NCBI RefSeq assembly: GCF_028747805.1 | Contig: NZ_CP114887.1 | Span: 117,501-181,500, forward strand | Direction of reading: 5' to 3' | From: Solibacillus daqui | GTDB lineage: Bacteria; Bacillota; Bacilli; Bacillales_A; Planococcaceae | Length of the DNA stretch: 64,000 nt | Shown here: positions 29,228 through 38,074 of the stretch, piece by piece | How positions within the stretch are numbered: the stretch's first letter is position 1 | How the letters are laid out: every line of letters begins with the position of its first letter | Notes under the pieces: model-generated | Told to the model about the DNA's origin: nothing | Databases searched by the model: none | Seen by the model: only the letters and a program-made list of their open reading frames with translations | Made by a program: the position numbers and the translations under genes

Positions 29228-29597
29228 GATCATGGCGGTCCTGTTCATTTTATTAGGAGCGATTGTGAGTGTTATTAGTGCATTGGGAATGATTCGCTTA
29301 CCTGATGTCTACACACGTTCACATGCGGCAACGAAAAGTGCGACGTTATCGGTATTACTTTGCTTATTTGGTGCGTTCGTTTATTTTTGGATTCATGATG
29401 GCTATGTGAGCATTCGTTTAATATTAGGGATTGTGTTTGTATTTATTACTGCACCAGTAGCGGGGCATTTAGTCTGTCGTGCGGCGTATCGTTCACGTGT
29501 ACCACTTGCGGAAGGTTCAGGTGACGATGCGTTAAAGCTAGTGTTGTTTGGTGATGAAGACGTACATGTAAAATCAGAGGTCGAACAATCAAAATAA
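29205..29597 (+). CDS. mrpG: Mrp Na+/H+ antiporter subunit G
   Basis: 130 residues, three helices and the MnhG signature GMIRLPDVYTRSHAATKSATL. TTG start, seven to eight bases after AGAGGTG inside mrpF; the longer ATG-started frame at 29169 has no ribosome site. Last gene of the operon, followed by a terminator. mrpA, mrpB and mrpG all appear to use TTG. Confidence 0.94.
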   Translation: MSVNQLIEIMAVLFILLGAIVSVISALGMIRLPDVYTRSHAATKSATLSVLLCLFGAFVYFWIHDGYVSIRLILGIVFVFITAPVAGHLVCRAAYRSRVPLAEGSGDDALKLVLFGDEDVHVKSEVEQSK

Positions 29598-29604
29598 TTA
29601 AAGT

Positions 29605-29650
29605 AAAGCGCTCCATAAGTTAGGAATATAACTTGTGGGGTGCTTTTTTG
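29605..29650 (+). terminator. terminator of mrp operon
   Basis: AAGCGCTCCATAAGTT pairs with AACTTGTGGGGTGCTT with wobbles, followed by TTTTTT. Confidence 0.85.
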
Positions 29651-29689
29651 TGTCTTGAAGTGCATTGCGCATTTGTTAAATTGTCGCTT

Positions 29690-29812
29690 GGGGTGGTGCT
29701 TCACCCATGTGTTAATTAGCCGCTGTAGGCTGCTTTTCGCGTTGGTCAGATGTAGAAAAAATGCAAAAACGTCATAACCTGTGACAACGCATTTATGACC
29801 AACCTCTGCGTA
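29690..29812. repeat. structured dispersed repeat, copy I
   Basis: Three nested stems: GTTGGTCA (29741-29748) with TGACCAAC (29796-29803); AAATGC (29759-29764) with GCATTT (29789-29794); GTCAT (29771-29775) with GTGAC (29781-29785). It is preceded by a GGGTG...CACCC hairpin and TTAATTAGCCGCTG. Most diverged of the copies, but still fully paired. Confidence 0.75.
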
Positions 29813-29818
29813 AAGGGG

Positions 29819-29982
29819 CTGCGCGAAAAGTAAATACTTCTCGCGCAGTGCTTCGTTCGTGTATTAATTATCCGCTGCAGGCGGTGCTTCTGCGGTGGCC
29901 AGAATAAGGAACGAATGCTAAAAGCGTCACGTCCTGTGACAACGCATTCATGACCAACATCGTGTTGGCCTCCATCCTCGGC
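29819..29982. repeat. structured dispersed repeat, copy II
   Basis: Hairpin CTGCGCGA...TCGCGCAG (29819-29848) around AAGTAAATACTT; linker TGTATTAATTATCCGCTG; nested stems GAATGC/GCATTC (29913-29918, 29944-29949) and GTCAC/GTGAC (29926-29940); then CCAACATCGTGTTGG. Roughly 93 percent identical by eye over about 120 bases to the inverted copy at 36.6 kb. Open frames here are spurious. Confidence 0.8.
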
Positions 29983-30023
29983 GCAAAGGGTTTGTCCAAA
30001 AATCACTTTCTAGATAAACCCTT

Positions 30024-30314
30024 TGTGGACAAATGTGAATAACTTTGTGAATAACTTTGTGAATAACTTATGTTCAGAACGCAAGAATGAGCTAAATGAG
30101 TAGGGAAAAGGGAAAATTTTTACGTTTAGACGCATAGGAAATGAAGAAAAAACTATGAGATAAAGGAAAGTTTAAATGCTTAGTAGTAATTGATTACGCT
30201 TATTTTTTTAGTTTGTGGATAACTAAAGGGGGAATTGTTGAAAAAGGGAGCTTTAACTGTGGGTAACTAATAGAAAAGTGGATAACTCTGTGGATAAAAA
30301 GAATATGTGGATAT
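30024..30314 (+). other. cluster of nine DnaA-box-like 9-mers
   Basis: All are in one orientation. TGTGGATAA (the complement of TTATCCACA) is perfect at 30214 and 30289. One- or two-mismatch variants are TGTGGACAA 30024, TGTGAATAA 30034, 30046 and 30058 (a 12-base tandem repeat), TGTGGGTAA 30258, AGTGGATAA 30277 and TGTGGATAT 30306. They fill the gap before the GntR gene. No gene is seen in this stretch. Confidence 0.6.
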
Positions 30315-30328
30315 TTTTTCTTGAATAA

Positions 30329-30357
30329 TTGACAAATACGCTTATTTTAAGTATAGT
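30329..30357 (+). promoter_or_regulatory. promoter of GntR-ABC operon
   Basis: TTGACA at 30329-30334, 17-base spacer, TATAGT at 30352-30357: near-perfect vegetative promoter. Confidence 0.85.
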
Positions 30358-30371
30358 GCATTACAACACTA
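30354..30371 (+). promoter_or_regulatory. probable GntR operator
   Basis: Inverted repeat TAGTG-N8-CACTA overlapping the -10 element, flanked by GTA/TAC. The position suits autorepression by the YtrA-type regulator encoded next. Confidence 0.6.
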
Positions 30372-30403
30372 ACGTACTGATTGACAGAGAGAGGAGGATC
30401 AAT

Positions 30404-30775
30404 TTGGATTTCAATGTGCAAAGTACAACGCCAATTTATAAACAAATTGCAGAATGGTTGGAAAATGAAATATTAGCTGACCGTTTGCTGCCGAATGGTA
30501 AAGTGTATTCGCAATATCAGCTCGCCGAAATTTTTAATATAAATCCAGCTACAGCGGGAAAAGGTCTAACGATTTTAGTAGAAAAAGAAATTATCTATAA
30601 AAAAAGGGGACTTGGGATGTTTGTCATAGCTGACGCAAAACAACGAATTTTAGAAACACGTCGAAGTGAAACATTAACACAATTGGCGATGGAAATCGTG
30701 CAGGAAGCCAAACGTTTAGCCGTTTCAGATGAAGATTTAATTCAATTAATTAAACATATTCAAAAGGAGGGGTGA
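30404..30775 (+). CDS. GntR-family regulator, YtrA subfamily
   Basis: About 123 residues. The winged helix opens with TTPIYKQIAEWLENEIL and includes YQLAEIFNINPATAGKGL as recognition region. A short C-terminal helical tail follows in place of a large effector domain, as in YtrA-type repressors of ABC transporter operons. TTG start at 30404 with AGGAGG five bases upstream; the long frame from 30329 begins inside the promoter. Co-transcribed with the ABC genes. Confidence 0.88.
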   Translation: MDFNVQSTTPIYKQIAEWLENEILADRLLPNGKVYSQYQLAEIFNINPATAGKGLTILVEKEIIYKKRGLGMFVIADAKQRILETRRSETLTQLAMEIVQEAKRLAVSDEDLIQLIKHIQKEG

Positions 30776-30778
30776 CAA

Positions 30779-31666
30779 GTGATTTTCTGTGAACAACTGC
30801 AAAAACGTTATGGGAAAAAGGTGATTTTAGCAAATGTTTCATTTCAAATTGGCGAGCCGAAAATCATTGGACTTATCGGGCGTAATGGTGTTGGAAAATC
30901 GACTTTATTAAAGTTACTTGCAGGGCATTTAAAGCCATCTAATGGCAAGGTTGAGGTAGTTGGACAAAGAGCATTTCAAAATTTAACTGTGGCAGCCAAT
31001 ACGGTTTTGATTGAGGACGCCATGACGTTTCCAACGGTGCTAACGCTAAAAGAAATTTTGCATATAGCACCAAAATTTTATGCAAACTTTGCGCTCGAGT
31101 TAGCGTTGGAGCTTTTAAAATTTAGTGGAATTTCTGAGAAAAGTTATTATTACCAATTGTCAAAAGGGCAAAAGGCAGCGTTTAACCTAATTTATGGGAT
31201 TGCTAGTCGCAGTGCGGTAACGCTGCTTGATGAGCCGATGAATGGCATGGATGAAACGATTCGCGATGATATGTATCGTATGATTTTAAAGGATTTTTTA
31301 GCTTATCCACGTGTAATCATTATATCGAGCCATTATTTGAACGAGATGGAGCATTTGATTGAGGATATTTTGCTACTGCATGAAGGGCAGGTTGAGCTAT
31401 TCGCAACGGTGGATGAAGTGCAAAATTTAGCGGTGAAGCTTGTCGGGCAAAAGGAAAACATAGAGCCGTATTTAGCAAACTATGAAGTTTTTTTAACGCG
31501 GGATAATGGACCGGTTTTTGAGGCAATTGTGAAAAATAACGAACGACCGCTACCAGAGCAGGTGCGCATGCAAAATCTTTCGGCTAGTGATGTGTGTAAA
31601 GTGTTAACAGCAACGAAGGGAGGTTCTATTGATGACATCTATCGTAACAGTGAGCCCGGCGCGTAA
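30779..31666 (+). CDS. ABC transporter ATPase of GntR operon
   Basis: 295 residues. Walker A GRNGVGKST is near residue 38, signature LSKGQKAAFNLIYGIAS near 128 and Walker B VTLLDEPMNGMD near 148. The C signature LSKGQ replaces LSGGQ, as is common in YtrB-like ATPases. GTG start seven bases after AAGGAGGGG. Overlaps the permease gene by 35 bases. Confidence 0.9.
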   Translation: MIFCEQLQKRYGKKVILANVSFQIGEPKIIGLIGRNGVGKSTLLKLLAGHLKPSNGKVEVVGQRAFQNLTVAANTVLIEDAMTFPTVLTLKEILHIAPKFYANFALELALELLKFSGISEKSYYYQLSKGQKAAFNLIYGIASRSAVTLLDEPMNGMDETIRDDMYRMILKDFLAYPRVIIISSHYLNEMEHLIEDILLLHEGQVELFATVDEVQNLAVKLVGQKENIEPYLANYEVFLTRDNGPVFEAIVKNNERPLPEQVRMQNLSASDVCKVLTATKGGSIDDIYRNSEPGA

Positions 31667-32345
31667 TATATATGAGCAGGTGAAGTGGAAGTGCCAGGTA
31701 TATGTTTCGTTATTTACAACAATCATTATTGTGCAAAGTTTATTTGGATTTTTAGCAATGAATGGTGCAGGCAGTTTAGGAATGAACCGAGGATTTGTAG
31801 AATATCAGGAAAGTTATTTTAGTCTAGATTCTACCTATATTATTAGTGTGATTGTGCTCTTTATTTTAGGTTGGATGCTGGCGAATTCAAAAATGATACA
31901 TCAAAATTATTCGGTTGTTAATTCTGCTACAACAGATACAATCGCTAATTTTATTTTAATTGCTTTATTAAGTGCATTTACAATGTTTGCTTCGCTCTGT
32001 GTCGTATATATTATTATGCTAATTCAAATTATGACGGAAAATTTTCAACAGTTCTATATTGAAAAAACGGTGGATATCGGCATGCTCGTTGTGTTTTATA
32101 TGATGATTTCCCTGGCAAGTTCGATTGGCTATTTGCTCAAAACAATTTTTGATTATTCGAAGATTCTTTTTATAGGAATGATTGTGCTCTTAATAGTGGT
32201 AGTAAATTTAGCATCAGGCAATTTTCTTCCGATGATTTTTGGTGCAAGTATGCTCGCAATTAGTATTCGTACTATTATTTATGTGCTTGTTATTTGGTGC
32301 ATCATTCTTTTAATTCAACGTCGTAAAGAGGTGAATCGTTTATGA
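31632..32345 (+). CDS. ABC-2-type permease of GntR operon
   Basis: 237 residues with six hydrophobic segments and little recognisable sequence beyond ABC-2-like topology. The assignment rests on the upstream ATPase, on overlap with it, and on the YtrA-type operon pattern. ATG with GGGAGG upstream. Its stop overlaps the next start. Confidence 0.75.
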   Translation: MTSIVTVSPARNIYEQVKWKCQVYVSLFTTIIIVQSLFGFLAMNGAGSLGMNRGFVEYQESYFSLDSTYIISVIVLFILGWMLANSKMIHQNYSVVNSATTDTIANFILIALLSAFTMFASLCVVYIIMLIQIMTENFQQFYIEKTVDIGMLVVFYMMISLASSIGYLLKTIFDYSKILFIGMIVLLIVVVNLASGNFLPMIFGASMLAISIRTIIYVLVIWCIILLIQRRKEVNRL

Positions 32346-33019
32346 CTATGGTTCCAATATTAGTGATGTTGTTAGTTTTTATTTCTATTAGTGTGATTGT
32401 TGCCAAAAGCAATTCTTTATGGAAGCCAAAGCGGGCGCGTTTATTTATTCTTGTGTTTTCACTTGTTGGTATTGCTTCTTATTTAGGAGTTACATTTTTT
32501 GTGAAGGATACTGCTCAGGTGGCATCCGAGCAAATGTTAAAAGCTGAAATTCAAAATAATGCTAGTATGGTAGAGGCATTAGAGCTACGCAACTTTGCCG
32601 TTTTAAAAAATGTGGAGGTCAAATATAGTGAAACGCTGCATCCTACAGAACAAAAATTGGAGCTACTGCGCGATGATACGACGTATGACATCCCGGTGTA
32701 TATTGAATGGAATGATTCAACTGAAGATGAAATTATCGCAACCTACTATGAAACACCGCTCTATTTAAATCGCATTAATATTTCAGATAAAATAAACCCG
32801 CCAAAGCTTGCGCTGAAGGATGGGGAACTGCTTCTATTCAATGAAGTTGCAACTGTTGAGGTCCATTCTTTTAGATCTACTTCACAAACGATGTCGTATA
32901 TGCTAGATTTGCAGGAATTTTTCCGGGACGATTTGTCTGAATTGGTTGGATTGCGGATTTTACACTTGAATGTTCCAAGGCACTTTACTATCATTGATCA
33001 TGATGGGTGGATTGAATAA
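32342..33019 (+). CDS. hypothetical membrane-anchored protein of GntR operon
   Basis: 225 residues. Two N-terminal hydrophobic helices (about 5-20 and 33-53) precede a soluble domain of about 170 residues, probably extracellular, with no family I recognise. It is translationally coupled to the permease (four-base overlap), so it is likely an accessory part of that transporter. It may instead be an unrelated envelope protein. Confidence 0.75.
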   Translation: MTMVPILVMLLVFISISVIVAKSNSLWKPKRARLFILVFSLVGIASYLGVTFFVKDTAQVASEQMLKAEIQNNASMVEALELRNFAVLKNVEVKYSETLHPTEQKLELLRDDTTYDIPVYIEWNDSTEDEIIATYYETPLYLNRINISDKINPPKLALKDGELLLFNEVATVEVHSFRSTSQTMSYMLDLQEFFRDDLSELVGLRILHLNVPRHFTIIDHDGWIE

Positions 33020-33052
33020 CACCTAAAATTTTCAATGAATTGAGCGAACACG

Positions 33053-33868
33053 TTGAAAAAGATAATCAAATTTATGATAGGAATCGCCGTTATTTATGCA
33101 TTTCTCTATGTAAATAATCATTGGCTCGTTGTGACAGAGCATACGTATGAATCTGAAGAAATTCCGAAAAGCTTTGACGGTTTTCGCATTACGCAAGTGA
33201 CTGATTTGCATGATGCGACATTTGGAAAAAATCAATCACGGTTAGTAGAAAGGGTACGGGCAACCAATCCGGATGCGATTTTTCTAACAGGTGATTTAGT
33301 CGATAGTCGGCGCTATGATTTAGATAATAGTTTGCAGGCGGTTGCACAGTTTGTGGACATTGCGGATGTTTATTATGTGCTTGGCAATCATGAGGTGGCG
33401 CTTAATTTGACAGATGAAATTTATGCGGCACTGATGGATTTAGGTGTGCACGTCTTACCGAATGATGCAGTAACGATTGAGCGTGGCGGGGAACGCATCG
33501 TTGCTCTTGGTATTGAGGATCCGTTAATGGGGCAAAATGTAGAGATATCGATTGAGGCAGCACGACAACATGTAGGGACCGATTCCTTTACGATGCTGTT
33601 ATCCCATCGACCTGAGCAATTCGAAGCATACGTCGAAAAGGAAATGGATTTAGTATTTACAGGTCATGCACATGGCGGTCAAATTCGATTGCCGTTTATT
33701 GGCGGAATTGTGGCACCAGCGCAGGGGTTATTCCCAACCTATACAGCAGGTGTTTTTAAAGAGCAAGATACGACAATGATTATTAGCAGAGGGCTGGGCA
33801 ATAGCCTTTTCCCTTTCCGTATCTTTAATTTGCCTGAAATTATCACAGTACAATTGAAGTCTAAGTAA
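33053..33868 (+). CDS. membrane-anchored metallophosphoesterase (YkuE/YaeI-like)
   Basis: 271 residues. An N-terminal helix (about 3-22) anchors the protein, followed by the calcineurin-like motifs QVTDLHDATFG, TGDLVDS, LGNHE and FTGHAHGGQIRLP, which supply the dimetal site. Members act on UDP-diacylglucosamine or other phosphoesters; the substrate here is unknown. The start is assigned to a TTG at 33053 with a poor ribosome site; ATG at 33074 is the alternative but would shorten the anchor. Confidence 0.88.
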   Translation: MKKIIKFMIGIAVIYAFLYVNNHWLVVTEHTYESEEIPKSFDGFRITQVTDLHDATFGKNQSRLVERVRATNPDAIFLTGDLVDSRRYDLDNSLQAVAQFVDIADVYYVLGNHEVALNLTDEIYAALMDLGVHVLPNDAVTIERGGERIVALGIEDPLMGQNVEISIEAARQHVGTDSFTMLLSHRPEQFEAYVEKEMDLVFTGHAHGGQIRLPFIGGIVAPAQGLFPTYTAGVFKEQDTTMIISRGLGNSLFPFRIFNLPEIITVQLKSK

Positions 33869-33895
33869 AAAACATCACATTAGTGATGTTTTTTT
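33867..33895 (+). terminator. terminator after phosphoesterase
   Basis: AAAAACATCAC pairs with GTGATGTTTTT, with T tail, at the stop codon. Confidence 0.88.
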
Positions 33896-34047
33896 GTTGG
33901 AAAATATACATAAGGAATGTTATTTACTTCCGAATAGATTTTATATATGATGAAACAAGTGTTAATAGTAGAAAAATATAGAAAGTAAATAAATAAAATG
34001 AACTATTTTGGTTAGTGGGTCTTAATTGTTAATTGGAGGGGAGTTTA

Positions 34048-36045
34048 ATGAAAAATTGGGGGATTGGTGCAAAATTAACGACATCAATTATCGTATTACT
34101 AACATTCACATGTGCTGTTTTAGGTGTATCGAGTTATTACAATAGCTATAACTCGCTTGAGGTACAAATTCGTGACAACTTGCAATCAAAGGCAGAGGAT
34201 GTCTCTAACTATATGGAAGAGTTTTTCAAGCGTACGAATATCGAAGTAGAAGGTATTGCAGAGCAAGAAGTCATCCGTAATATGGATTTTGCCGAGCAGA
34301 AAATGTATTTAAATAAGCGCTTAGCAGAAAGCGATGATTATTTAGAATTTGCGATTGTTGATGAAAAGGGTGTTGCGCATTATTTAGATGATTCGACGGC
34401 CGATTTGGCGGATCGCTCATACATAAAGGCCGCTTTTGCTGGTGAAACAGCAATGTCGGATACAATTATTAGTCGGGTAACAAATGAACCTGTTGTTATG
34501 ATTGCTACACCAATTGATACAACTACTGGCGAAAAGGCATTGCTATTAGCACGTATTGATGGCTACTTTTTATCGAATATTTTACAAGATATCGTAGTCG
34601 GGGAAACAGGGTATGTATTTTTAGTAAATGCTGAAGGTACAATTCAAGCGCATCCAAATGCAGATTATGTAAAAAATCAAATGAATTTTATTGCTGAAGC
34701 CGAAGCAACTGGAACAACAACGGGCGAAGCGACTGCCATTCAAAAAATCATTTCCGTAGAAGAAGGGTTTTATGAATTTAAACATTCAGATGGCAACAAT
34801 CGTTTTTTAGGTCACCATCAATTAGATAATGGATGGTCTATCGCTGTAATGGCGGAAGAAAATGAAATGTTCGTTGGCTTAAAGCAAATGCGCATTATTT
34901 TAAGTGCTTTTACATTTGGCATGTTATTTATCGGGTTTGGCTTTGCCTTTTTCGTATCGAATAGCATTAGTCGTCCAATTCGCTCGGTAGTAAAGGTAAG
35001 TGAGTTTGTAGGGCAGGGGGATTTTACACATAGACCGAACGAACGTCATTTAAAGCGTAAAGATGAGTTAGGCGTTTTGGCACATTCACTAGATCAAGTT
35101 GTAGAAAATATGCGTACGATGATTACAAAAGTGCAAACAGGCTCGTCAAATGTCAATGTAGCTTCGTGTGATTTAATGGGTGATGTTGAGAATGTGGCAG
35201 ACAATGCAAAAATCATTGCGCAATCAATTGAAGAAGTAAAGCGTGGTGCAGTAAGTCAAACGCAAGTGGCAGAAGAAAGTGCAGCAACAATGGGGCAACT
35301 GGCAATCGGTATTCAACAGGTAGCGGAAGTGGCTAGCACAGTGTCGCAGCATACGGACTTTATTGAAACGAAGGTGCACGATGGCTATAGTGCGGTTCGC
35401 CATTCAATTGCACAAATGAATGCGATTCAAAAGGGCATGGAAATTGAGCTTGCGGTTATTCATAAATTGAAGCAAGAATCGTTAGAAATCGGATTAATTT
35501 CAAAAATGATTACCGATATTTCAGATCAAACGAATTTACTGGCATTAAATGCATCGATTGAAGCAGCACGTGCAGGTGAAGCTGGACTTGGCTTTGCGGT
35601 TGTAGCGGGTGAAGTGCGCAAGTTATCTGAGCAGACAGCACATTCAGCGGCACAAATTAATGTATTGATTCAAAAGGTGCAGCAATATACAGAGGAAGCG
35701 GTACACGCAGCAGAATCAGGCGAAGAAAATGTGGAACTTGGTTTACAGTCGATTAACCAGTTAGAACAGCGCTTTAGTGAAATTGTGGATGCGGTGACAC
35801 ATATTGCGACAGAAATTGAGGAGTTAAGTGGCTCAGCACAAGAAATGAGTTCCAACACAGAGGAAGTTTCGGCGTCAATGGAAGAAATGTCGGCTTCTGT
35901 TACATCATCAGCGGGCTATGTAACAGATGTTGCGGTATCGGCATTAGGTCAGCTTCAAACGGTCGATGAAATGACCAAACAAGCAGAGCAGTTATCGGAT
36001 ATGGCACGTGAATTACAAGTAGCCATACAGCAATTTAAATTATAA
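34048..36045 (+). CDS. methyl-accepting chemotaxis protein with dCache sensor
   Basis: 665 residues. Transmembrane helix 1 spans about 10-30, a periplasmic-type dCache_1 domain about 35-275 (with [19 protein letters not shown]) and helix 2 about 283-303. HAMP ([19 protein letters not shown]) and a cytoplasmic signalling domain follow, with the hairpin tip [20 protein letters not shown] and [17 protein letters not shown]. It senses a small extracellular ligand and controls CheA. ATG at 34048 with GGAGGGGAG upstream. It is a single-gene unit. The ligand is unknown. Confidence 0.95.
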   Translation: MKNWGIGAKLTTSIIVLLTFTCAVLGVSSYYNSYNSLEVQIRDNLQSKAEDVSNYMEEFFKRTNIEVEGIAEQEVIRNMDFAEQKMYLNKRLAESDDYLEFAIVDEKGVAHYLDDSTADLADRSYIKAAFAGETAMSDTIISRVTNEPVVMIATPIDTTTGEKALLLARIDGYFLSNILQDIVVGETGYVFLVNAEGTIQAHPNADYVKNQMNFIAEAEATGTTTGEATAIQKIISVEEGFYEFKHSDGNNRFLGHHQLDNGWSIAVMAEENEMFVGLKQMRIILSAFTFGMLFIGFGFAFFVSNSISRPIRSVVKVSEFVGQGDFTHRPNERHLKRKDELGVLAHSLDQVVENMRTMITKVQTGSSNVNVASCDLMGDVENVADNAKIIAQSIEEVKRGAVSQTQVAEESAATMGQLAIGIQQVAEVASTVSQHTDFIETKVHDGYSAVRHSIAQMNAIQKGMEIELAVIHKLKQESLEIGLISKMITDISDQTNLLALNASIEAARAGEAGLGFAVVAGEVRKLSEQTAHSAAQINVLIQKVQQYTEEAVHAAESGEENVELGLQSINQLEQRFSEIVDAVTHIATEIEELSGSAQEMSSNTEEVSASMEEMSASVTSSAGYVTDVAVSALGQLQTVDEMTKQAEQLSDMARELQVAIQQFKL

Positions 36046-36050
36046 GTTGA

Positions 36051-36083
36051 GCAGCACAGGGGCTTCCTTGTGCTGTTTTTATT
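36051..36083 (+). terminator. terminator after chemoreceptor
   Basis: CAGCACAGG pairs with CTTGTGCTG, followed by TTTTT. Confidence 0.85.
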
Positions 36084-36191
36084 TGTGAATCCTGAACGCA
36101 GCATAATGGACTATAACTTAAAGAACACTATACTCGCAACATAGTAACGGGATTAGGTACAATGAAGAAAAGAGTTTTAAAGGAGTTAGTT

Positions 36192-36548
36192 ATGGAACAA
36201 TGGATTACATGGATTGCACTTGTTTTAATCATAGTCATGATTTTTCGCTTTATGCCGAAAAAAGGCGTGAAGTATATTACAACGAAGGAATTACAGCCGC
36301 TGCTTGAAAAAGATGACATCGTTTTTGTTGATGTGCGTTCTGCCAATGAATATAAAGAAGCACACATACCGAAGTTTATTAATCGACCGCTTGGCACGTA
36401 TTTAGGTGATTTACCGAAGGACAAACCAATCATTGTGATTTGTCAGAGTGGGGTACGTAGTAATAAGGCGTGTAAGGAACTTGTTAGGCTTGGTTATACC
36501 GATGTGACGAATGTACGTCGTGGGATGAACGGGTTAAAGGCAGCGTGA
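36192..36548 (+). CDS. membrane-anchored rhodanese-like protein
   Basis: 118 residues: one N-terminal helix (about 4-20), then a single rhodanese domain with VDVRSANEYKEAHIP and the active-site loop ICQSGVRS, whose cysteine would carry the persulfide. It likely acts in sulfur transfer at the membrane. ATG at 36192 with AAAGGAG upstream; an in-frame ATG 30 bases earlier is rejected. Confidence 0.9.
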   Translation: MEQWITWIALVLIIVMIFRFMPKKGVKYITTKELQPLLEKDDIVFVDVRSANEYKEAHIPKFINRPLGTYLGDLPKDKPIIVICQSGVRSNKACKELVRLGYTDVTNVRRGMNGLKAA

Positions 36549-36593
36549 GAAAGGGAATGTCCGAGAAGTAATTCTGGGACATTCCCTTTACGC
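36549..36593 (+). terminator. terminator after rhodanese
   Basis: AAAGGGAATGTCC pairs with GGACATTCCCTTT over 13 bases. The T run is short. Confidence 0.75.
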
Positions 36594-36595
36594 CA

Positions 36596-36760
36596 AGGAT
36601 GGAGGCCAACACGATGTTGGTCATGAATGCATTGTCACAGGACGTGACGCTTTTAGCATTCGTTCCTTATTCTGACCACCACAGAAGCACAGCCTACAGC
36701 GGATTAATAATACATGAGACGGAAATTGTCCAAAAAGTATTTACTTCTGGACTCTTTTTT
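36596..36760. repeat. structured dispersed repeat, copy III (inverted)
   Basis: Palindrome CCAACACGATGTTGG (36606-36620), outer TGGTCA/TGACCA (36618-36623, 36673-36678), middle GAATGC/GCATTC (36625-36630, 36656-36661), inner GTCAC/GTGAC (36634-36648), and a terminal hairpin GTCCA...TGGAC (36728-36752) around AAGTAAATACTT in reverse. The open frame across it is spurious. The last hairpin with its T run could also terminate transcription. Confidence 0.8.
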
Positions 36761-36767
36761 CGTTGTT

Positions 36768-37940
36768 TTATAATGCTTTTTTCATCGCTTCAAGTAGTGC
36801 TTCAGCAGGAATTGCTTTTTCGCCACCACCTTGTACTAGTCCGTCACTACCGCCACCTTTGCCGTTAATAATCGGTAGCGCGGTTGCTGAAACAGTTTTC
36901 ATAGAAGTCGTATTTGCTTTGCCGCGTGCTGCTACGAATTGTAGCTTGTCATCATTCGTCGAGACGAGCAGTGCAACGGCCTGGTCATTTTGCTCCGTGA
37001 TGAAACGTGCGAGCTTTTGTAAATCTTGGATTGAGCGATTTTCGAATGTACGAGCTGCTATGTTTTCATTGGCGAACTCTTTTGCTTCGAATTGTAATAA
37101 TGCGTCCTGTGCTTCTTTTAAGTTTTTCTCTGTTTGTTTTGCAGCTGCCGCTAATTTTCGTAATGCCTCGCTAGCTTGTTCCTCAGGTGCGCTTAATTGA
37201 CGTGCAACATCGGATAATACATTTTTACGCATCGCTAATTGTTGCAAGACACGGTTCCCACAAACAAAATGCACGCGGATTTGCTGCTTCATTTTTTCAG
37301 TATTTAAAATTTTTAAGAGTCCCACTTGTCCTGTAGACGTTGGATGTGTGCCACCGCAGCCATTGTAATCGTAGTCTGGGATAATGACTAAGCGAATATC
37401 CTCATCTACTTTTACGTCTTTTCGTAAGTTATAGTTTTCCAATTCGACTTTAGTTACCCATTTTGTTTCGATTGGGCGATTTTCTAAAATAATTTCGTTG
37501 GCACGTTGCTCAGCGTCCGCTAGTTGTGAGTCCGTCACGTCGCTTACATTTAAATCGATTGTTACAAGCTCAGTCCCTAAATGGAAGCTTGTCGTTGCCA
37601 TATTAAATAATTCGACAAAGGCCGCTGTTAAAATATGCTGACCTGTATGCTGCTGCATATGATCAAAACGGCGTGTCCAATTGAGTTTCGCAAAAATTTC
37701 CCCGGAAATATCCGAAACATTATCTGTTGTATAATGGCGTATTTCATCTTCTACTTTTTCGACATTAATAATTTCTATATCTTGTATCCAGCCTGTATCG
37801 TGCGGCTGCCCGCCACCAGTTGGATAAAAGGCTGTATTATCTAATACAATATAATTTCCATTTTCATCGCGATCTGTTTTTATAACGTTTGCATGAAACT
37901 CTGAAATCGTGGCGTCTTGGTAATATAATAAATCCTTCAT
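36768..37940 (-). CDS. alanyl-tRNA editing protein AlaX (long form, DHHA1)
   Basis: 390 residues. The editing domain (about 1-240) has TAFYPTGGGQPHDTG, the zinc-binding QQHTGQHIL and the second zinc motif GCGGTHP. A coiled linker leads to a DHHA1 domain with GKGGGSDGLVQGGG at the end. It hydrolyses mischarged Ser-tRNA(Ala) or Gly-tRNA(Ala) in trans; there is no aminoacylation domain. ATG start with GGAGTG upstream. The repeat copy at 36.6 kb abuts its 3' end. Confidence 0.93.
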   Translation of the reverse strand: MKDLLYYQDATISEFHANVIKTDRDENGNYIVLDNTAFYPTGGGQPHDTGWIQDIEIINVEKVEDEIRHYTTDNVSDISGEIFAKLNWTRRFDHMQQHTGQHILTAAFVELFNMATTSFHLGTELVTIDLNVSDVTDSQLADAEQRANEIILENRPIETKWVTKVELENYNLRKDVKVDEDIRLVIIPDYDYNGCGGTHPTSTGQVGLLKILNTEKMKQQIRVHFVCGNRVLQQLAMRKNVLSDVARQLSAPEEQASEALRKLAAAAKQTEKNLKEAQDALLQFEAKEFANENIAARTFENRSIQDLQKLARFITEQNDQAVALLVSTNDDKLQFVAARGKANTTSMKTVSATALPIINGKGGGSDGLVQGGGEKAIPAEALLEAMKKAL

Positions 37941-38074
37941 GTTGTATCACTCCTTAAAATCTAGTTTGGCATACGAAAAACTACCTGTCACGTGCTATTT
38001 TAGCCATGTTATTTGACGCGCTCAAATTTTCGTTTATCATAAGAAGGGAGATTTCCAAAAAGGGAGCCAGTTAC

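Noticed and set aside
29746..30006. 86-codon minus-strand frame
   Set aside because: It runs across the structured repeat copies; codon pattern and lack of a ribosome site show it is accidental.
30034..30066. CRISPR or minisatellite
   Set aside because: Only three 12-base units without spacers; better explained as part of the DnaA-box-like cluster.
30024..30314. Replication origin oriC
   Set aside because: DnaA-box-like cluster, but no dnaA/dnaN/rnpA/gyrB genes and no clear unwinding element.
36599..36868. 89-codon plus-strand frame after the rhodanese
   Set aside because: It starts inside repeat copy III and continues antisense into alaX.
36763..37200. 145-codon frame antisense to alaX, and other long antisense frames such as 13888-14502
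   Set aside because: Shadows of well-supported genes on the other strand, without ribosome sites or recognisable domains.
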